A stretch of DNA of 64,000 nt from Chlorogloeopsis sp038404745 (lineage in GTDB: Bacteria; Cyanobacteriota; Cyanobacteriia; Cyanobacteriales; Nostocaceae). Location: contig NZ_JAYKTT020000012.1 of the NCBI RefSeq assembly GCF_038404745.2, positions 124,001 to 188,000 on the forward strand. Direction: 5' to 3'. Below are positions 60,553 to 64,000 of this stretch, piece by piece. The position numbers were made by a program, and so were the translations under genes. The stretch's first letter is position 1. Every line of letters starts with the position of its first letter. The notes beneath the pieces are model-generated. The model made no database searches, was not told where the DNA came from, and was given only the letters and a program-made list of their open reading frames with translations.

Positions 60553-61938
60553 TTAGCGATTAAGTTGGCTACGGGCAGCAAGTAGTTCTTTTCTAACTTG
60601 CTTAAAGCCTGTGCCACCATAGCTGTTACGGGCAGCTACTACTTGCTGGGGTGATATCGCTTCGTAAATGTCGGCTGCAAAAGCTGGATGAAGTTGTTTC
60701 CATTCCTCTAAAGTCAAATCTTTAAGTAGTTTGCCAGCTGCAATGCTGGTTTTGACTGCTTTACCTACAAGGTTATAGGCTTCTCGAAAAGGTACACCTC
60801 GTGCTGCTAGATAATCTGCTACATCTGTGGCATTGGAAAAGTCTTCTGCCACCGCTTGTGCTAAACGCTGAGTGCGAAACTTTAAGCCTTCCCCTAGTAA
60901 AATTGTCATTGCTTCTAAGCAGGCTTTGACGGTATTAACAGTGTCAAAAAGGCCTTCTTTATCTTCTTGTAGATCTTTATTGTATGCCAAGGGTAATCCC
61001 TTCATAATCACCAATAAAGCTTGGAGATGACCAAAGACACGACCTGTTTTACCTCTCACCAATTCTGGTACATCTGGATTTTTCTTTTGAGGCATGATGC
61101 TAGAGCCAGTGGCACAGTTATCTTGAAGAGTGACAAAAGCAAATTCTTCCGATGCCCAAAGAATGATTTCTTCTGAAAGGCGGCTGAGGTGAACCATGAT
61201 TAAACTAGCAGCACATAAAAATTCGATCGCAAAGTCGCGATCGCTCACTCCATCCAGACTGTTAGCATAAATTTCATCAAAATGCAAGAGTTCGGCTGTG
61301 TAATGGCGGTCAATCGGGAAAGTAGTTCCTGCTAAAGCACCACAACCAAGAGGCGAAATATTTACCCGGCGATAAACATCGCTCAAGCGTTCCCAGTCGC
61401 GTTGTGCCATCTGAAAATATGCTAATAAGTGATGGGCTAAACTTAGGGGTTGGGCGCGTTGCAGGTGAGTATAGCCAGGAATTAAGGTTTCAACGTTATT
61501 TTCGGCAATATCTAAAATAACGCTTTGAAATTCTTGCAATTGCTTTTGAATTTGTTTAATCTGATCGCGCAAATACAATCTGGTATCTGTACCCACTTGG
61601 TCATTTCGGGAACGGGCAGTGTGTAGTTTTTTACCTACATCACCGATAATCTCTACAAGACGGCGCTCGACGGCAAAATGGACATCTTCTGCGTCGATAC
61701 CAGGGCTAAATTTGCCTTGCCGATATTCTTGGCGAATTTGTTCTAAACCAGCAACTAATTGCTCCCCTTCTTCTGGAGAAATGATGCCGCACTTACTCAG
61801 CATTTGAGCATGAGCAACAGAGCCAGTCAAATCATATTCTATTAATTCAATATCAAAATTGATACTCGCATTAAAGCGAGCGATCGCAGGATGCAGTGCT
61901 GATTCAAACCGCTGGCTCCAAGTTTGCTGTTTAGTCAT
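60553..61938 (-). CDS. argH: Argininosuccinate lyase
   Basis: The 461-residue protein contains the fumarase/aspartase superfamily motif GSSIMPQKKNPDVPELVRGKTGRVFGHL with the catalytic Ser, HTARSRNDQVGTDTRLYLRD and GYTHLQRAQPLSLAHHLLAY (with the catalytic His). It splits argininosuccinate into arginine and fumarate, the last step of arginine synthesis. It is full length. Confidence 0.97.
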   Translation of the reverse strand: MTKQQTWSQRFESALHPAIARFNASINFDIELIEYDLTGSVAHAQMLSKCGIISPEEGEQLVAGLEQIRQEYRQGKFSPGIDAEDVHFAVERRLVEIIGDVGKKLHTARSRNDQVGTDTRLYLRDQIKQIQKQLQEFQSVILDIAENNVETLIPGYTHLQRAQPLSLAHHLLAYFQMAQRDWERLSDVYRRVNISPLGCGALAGTTFPIDRHYTAELLHFDEIYANSLDGVSDRDFAIEFLCAASLIMVHLSRLSEEIILWASEEFAFVTLQDNCATGSSIMPQKKNPDVPELVRGKTGRVFGHLQALLVIMKGLPLAYNKDLQEDKEGLFDTVNTVKACLEAMTILLGEGLKFRTQRLAQAVAEDFSNATDVADYLAARGVPFREAYNLVGKAVKTSIAAGKLLKDLTLEEWKQLHPAFAADIYEAISPQQVVAARNSYGGTGFKQVRKELLAARSQLNR

Positions 61939-61954
61939 AAATCGGGAAAGGATG

Positions 61955-62022
61955 AATTCTAAATTATGAATTATGAATGATAAGATTTTTCATAATTCAT
62001 TATTCATCATTCATCATTTTTT
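61955..62022. repeat. ATTATGAATGA-type inverted repeat between argH and the next minus gene
   Basis: The words aattatgaattatgaatgat and attcattattcatcattcat face each other around ttttca, making an imperfect hairpin of more than 15 pairs. It is of the short-tandem dispersed kind. Confidence 0.6.
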
Positions 62023-62227
62023 AGCCGTAACTTGTCAGACTCCGAATCATATAACCAATTGCTAATCCAATCAATAGCGCCCAGGCTTGACCTGTCTTTA
62101 GAAAATGAGTAAAGGCTCTTTGCATTTGACCCAATATATCTGGATCGGTAATGTTTTGAGCCAAAACTGCCCAATCAATAGGTAAATGTCCAGTTAACTG
62201 AGATGCCATATCGCTAAAAAAGTTCAT
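62021..62227 (-). CDS. Small membrane protein of unknown function
   Basis: The 68-residue protein has an amphipathic N-terminal half (MNFFSDMASQLTGHLPIDWAVLAQNITDPDILGQMQRAFTHFLKTG) and one C-terminal hydrophobic segment (AWALLIGLAIGYMIRSLTSYG). The composition is coding-like and the start follows a purine run. I do not recognise the family. Confidence 0.55.
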   Translation of the reverse strand: MNFFSDMASQLTGHLPIDWAVLAQNITDPDILGQMQRAFTHFLKTGQAWALLIGLAIGYMIRSLTSYG

Positions 62228-62306
62228 ATTTTTTAATAAATCTCAATATTTAGAAAGCAGTTAGGTAATAGCTAATGGCTGTGGATAATTAGCTGTTAAC
62301 CATCTC

Positions 62307-62375
62307 TTATGTCGAAATACAAATTGTCAGTAAAAAACTTAAAGCAAATGCAGCCAATATTACCCAATATTTCAT
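62307..62375 (-). CDS. Possible 22-residue single-helix peptide
   Basis: The frame MKYWVILAAFALSFLLTICIST encodes one hydrophobic helix. It lies between larB and the 68-residue protein gene on the same strand. There is no strong ribosome-binding site (taagtaaac precedes the ATG). Many real cyanobacterial membrane peptides have this size, but chance is also possible. Confidence 0.25.
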   Translation of the reverse strand: MKYWVILAAFALSFLLTICIST

Positions 62376-62413
62376 TGTTTACTTACGTATTAGATTAATA
62401 TCACCGTCATAAC

Positions 62414-63202
62414 TTAAGAATTAGGAGATGCCAACCGCAATTTCTCGGCTGTTCGCAAAATTTGTCCGGCTAAAATTGCCGCGCCAAAGCCATTATCAAT
62501 ATTTACTACGCCTACTCCGGCTGCACAAGAATTTAGCATTGTCAATAGCGGTGCTAAACCTCCAAAGCTTGCACCATAACCAATGCTAGTAGGAACGGCA
62601 ATCACCGGACAATCTGCCAAACCGGCAACTACGCTAGGTAGAGCGCCTTCCATACCTGCCACAACAATTAAAACCGATGCTGATGCAAGGACATGACGGT
62701 TATTTAGCAAGCGGTGAATACCAGCAACACCTACATCCCAGAGGCGCTGAACATAAAAGCCAGAAAGTTCTGCTGTGACAGCAGCTTCTTCAGCTACGGG
62801 TAAATCGGCAGTACCAGCAGAAATAATGCCTATTGTACCCGGATAATGTGGTTCGATTTCAGGAGGTGTAATCGCACAAATTCGCGCCGACTCGTAATAC
62901 CGCAAACCTCTAACCCTAGATTGCAGTGCCGCATATACTGCCCCTTCAACGCGAGTTGCCATCACCACTGGGTTCCGGAGGCGCATCACCTCCATAATTT
63001 GAGCAATCTGATCGGGAGTTTTGCCTGGACTCCAAATTACTTCAGGGAAACCAGTTCTTAAAGCACGATGATTATCAATTTTGGCAAACTCACCTACAGG
63101 TTCATATGCGAAATGCTTGAGTTTGTCTAGAGCCGCATCTGGAGCAATATTACCATTGGCAACATTTTCTAAGAGCGATCGCAAAGAAGTTTCATCAGTC
63201 AT
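62414..63202 (-). CDS. larB: LarB, nickel-pincer nucleotide cofactor carboxylase (NCAIR mutase-like)
   Basis: The 262-residue protein has the PurE/AIR carboxylase-like domain with GIISAGTADLPVAEEAAVTAELSGFYVQRLWDVGVAGIHRLL, VVAGMEGALPSVVAGLADCPVIAVPTSIGYGASFGGLAPLLTMLNSCAAGVGVVNIDNGFGAAILA. LarB carboxylates and hydrolyses nicotinic acid adenine dinucleotide as the first step toward the nickel-pincer cofactor of lactate racemase and related enzymes. LarC, LarE and LarA are not in the window. It lies next to an ABC substrate-binding protein gene on the same strand. Confidence 0.92.
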   Translation of the reverse strand: MTDETSLRSLLENVANGNIAPDAALDKLKHFAYEPVGEFAKIDNHRALRTGFPEVIWSPGKTPDQIAQIMEVMRLRNPVVMATRVEGAVYAALQSRVRGLRYYESARICAITPPEIEPHYPGTIGIISAGTADLPVAEEAAVTAELSGFYVQRLWDVGVAGIHRLLNNRHVLASASVLIVVAGMEGALPSVVAGLADCPVIAVPTSIGYGASFGGLAPLLTMLNSCAAGVGVVNIDNGFGAAILAGQILRTAEKLRLASPNS

Positions 63203-63235
63203 TATTTGGTTAGTAGTTGGTAGTTAGTAGTTATT

Positions 63236-63302
63236 AGGGGCAGGTTTTGTTGATTAACTTTGGGTTAAAACCAACAATTTATCTTCTAAACTTGCCCGCA
63301 CA
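63236..63302 (+). repeat. Dispersed palindromic repeat, copy C (upstream of larB)
   Basis: The sequence from aggggcaggtttt to ctaaacttgcccgca matches copy A at 32056-32122 in order and spacing, with the shared inner words gattaactt and atttatcttctaaac. The ends are eroded (caggtt, cttgccc). TTAGTAGTTAG-type words flank it on both sides. Confidence 0.75.
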
Positions 63303-63394
63303 GTAGTTAGTGGTTAGTAGTTGATTTTTAATTTTTCATCGCAATTAACCATTAGCTATTAACTATTGGCCACTATCCACTATCCACTAACTAA

Positions 63395-64000
63395 TCATTC
63401 ATCCGTGACTTTGATTTCATGAATATTCCAGAAAGCACCACCAAGAGCAGAGTATTGAATGCCTGCAAAGCGATCACGTACTGCTGCCATTGAGTATTGG
63501 TTAACCAGGTAAATAAAAGGTAAATATTCCTGAGTTAAACGTTGAGTTTTAGCATAAATCTCCTTCACCTTGGCTTCATCAAATTCCTGTGCGCCTTTAA
63601 TGTAAAGTTCGCCAATTTGTGCTTCCCAAGGAGCCACCTGCCAACCCTGAATCGGTTTTTGTCCTGGTTGGGGTTTCTGATTAAACATATGCAATCCACC
63701 TTCCGGAGACCAAACATTAGCGCCATCGTTTGGTTCTACACCACCTGTTAAACCCAGTAGAGCAGCTTCCCAATCTAAAGAGTTCGACAGCTTGTCTGTA
63801 TAAGTATTCCAAGCAATAGGAGTAAAATCCACTGTCATACCGATTTTGCTCAAGTCTCGTTTAATTTGAGAACCCATTGCTTCGCGAATTTTGTTACCAG
63901 CATTAGTCAGTAAAGTGAAGCGGACGTGATTGCCTTGAGAATCTAATAGTAAACCTCTATCATTATACTTAAATCCCGCTTTGATCAGTAGTTGCCTTGC
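63395..64000 (-). CDS. ABC transporter substrate-binding protein, family 5 (C-terminal part, runs off window)
   Basis: The frame stays open on the minus strand to the window edge: LLIKAGFKYNDRGLLLDSQGNHVRFTLLTNAGNKIREAMGSQIKRDLSKIGMTVDFTPIAWNTYTDKLSNSLDWEAALLGLTGGVEPNDGANVWSPEGGLHMFNQKP...LPFIYLVNQYSMAAVRDRFAGI. This is the C-terminal lobe of an oligopeptide/nickel-type (SBP_bac_5) binding protein. About 200 residues are visible of an expected 550-600. It ends 190 bp upstream of larB, with tandem-repeat words in between. Confidence 0.9.
   Translation of the reverse strand, partial: ARQLLIKAGFKYNDRGLLLDSQGNHVRFTLLTNAGNKIREAMGSQIKRDLSKIGMTVDFTPIAWNTYTDKLSNSLDWEAALLGLTGGVEPNDGANVWSPEGGLHMFNQKPQPGQKPIQGWQVAPWEAQIGELYIKGAQEFDEAKVKEIYAKTQRLTQEYLPFIYLVNQYSMAAVRDRFAGIQYSALGGAFWNIHEIKVTDE

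Overview
The window reads as a chromosomal segment of a cyanobacterium, most likely a filamentous (Nostocales-type) one. The evidence is the abundant GCGATCGC (HIP1) octamer, a CpcS/CpeS-type phycobiliprotein lyase, an adjacent pair of flavodiiron genes of the Flv3 and Flv1 classes, the order rplS-tRNA-Trp-secE-nusG-rplK-rplA-rplJ-rplL, an mrp antiporter operon with a short MrpA, several PknB-like kinases, and many short dispersed repeats (GGGGACAGGG, TTAGTAGTTAG, CTAGGGG types). The genus cannot be fixed from the sequence alone.

Layout. 1-6.4 kb: 5' part of folD (minus), a small lipoprotein, a Nudix hydrolase, an AI-2E family permease, a Uma2 nuclease and mutS. 6.7-13.4 kb: a 1220-residue hybrid histidine kinase with five PAS-like regions, a DUF3288 protein and the ClpC chaperone. 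13.6-18.9 kb: a secreted protein, a DUF2267 protein, a membrane histidine kinase and a TPR protein. 18.9-22.8 kb: seven-gene mrp cation/proton antiporter operon (minus), tail-to-tail with the TPR gene. 24-31.5 kb: an array of PknB-like kinase genes, three intact and two decayed. 31.6-36.0 kb: the ribosomal protein/transcription-translation cluster with an L10 leader. 36.2-40.7 kb: two glycosyltransferases and a fourth kinase. 41.8-47.6 kb: a lone receiver protein, a decayed TPM-domain gene, and an RND efflux pair. 48.2-52.9 kb: phycobiliprotein lyase, small hypotheticals, a YefM/YoeB-like toxin-antitoxin pair, and a TetR regulator divergent from an AhpD-like gene with two palindromic operators. 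53-56.7 kb: flv3-flv1. 56.8-64 kb: a frameshifted helical-repeat gene, type III pantothenate kinase, alpha/beta hydrolase, Nudix hydrolase, a small basic protein, argH, larB and a partial ABC substrate-binding protein.

Most of the window is housekeeping, stress and signalling functions. I see no CRISPR array, prophage, intact insertion sequence or obvious new defence island. The least ordinary features are: dispersed repeats that have entered coding sequences in frame (the same GQGTGD-coding repeat in mutS and in a histidine kinase, and a palindrome inside a kinase catalytic domain); a roughly 66-bp palindromic repeat family present between rplL and rplJ, between rplJ and rplA, and upstream of larB; a kinase array with internal decay and an unnamed shared C-terminal domain; a receiver domain that has lost its phosphoacceptor aspartate; and a clear two-site TetR operator. 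All functional names rest on motif reading, without database searches.
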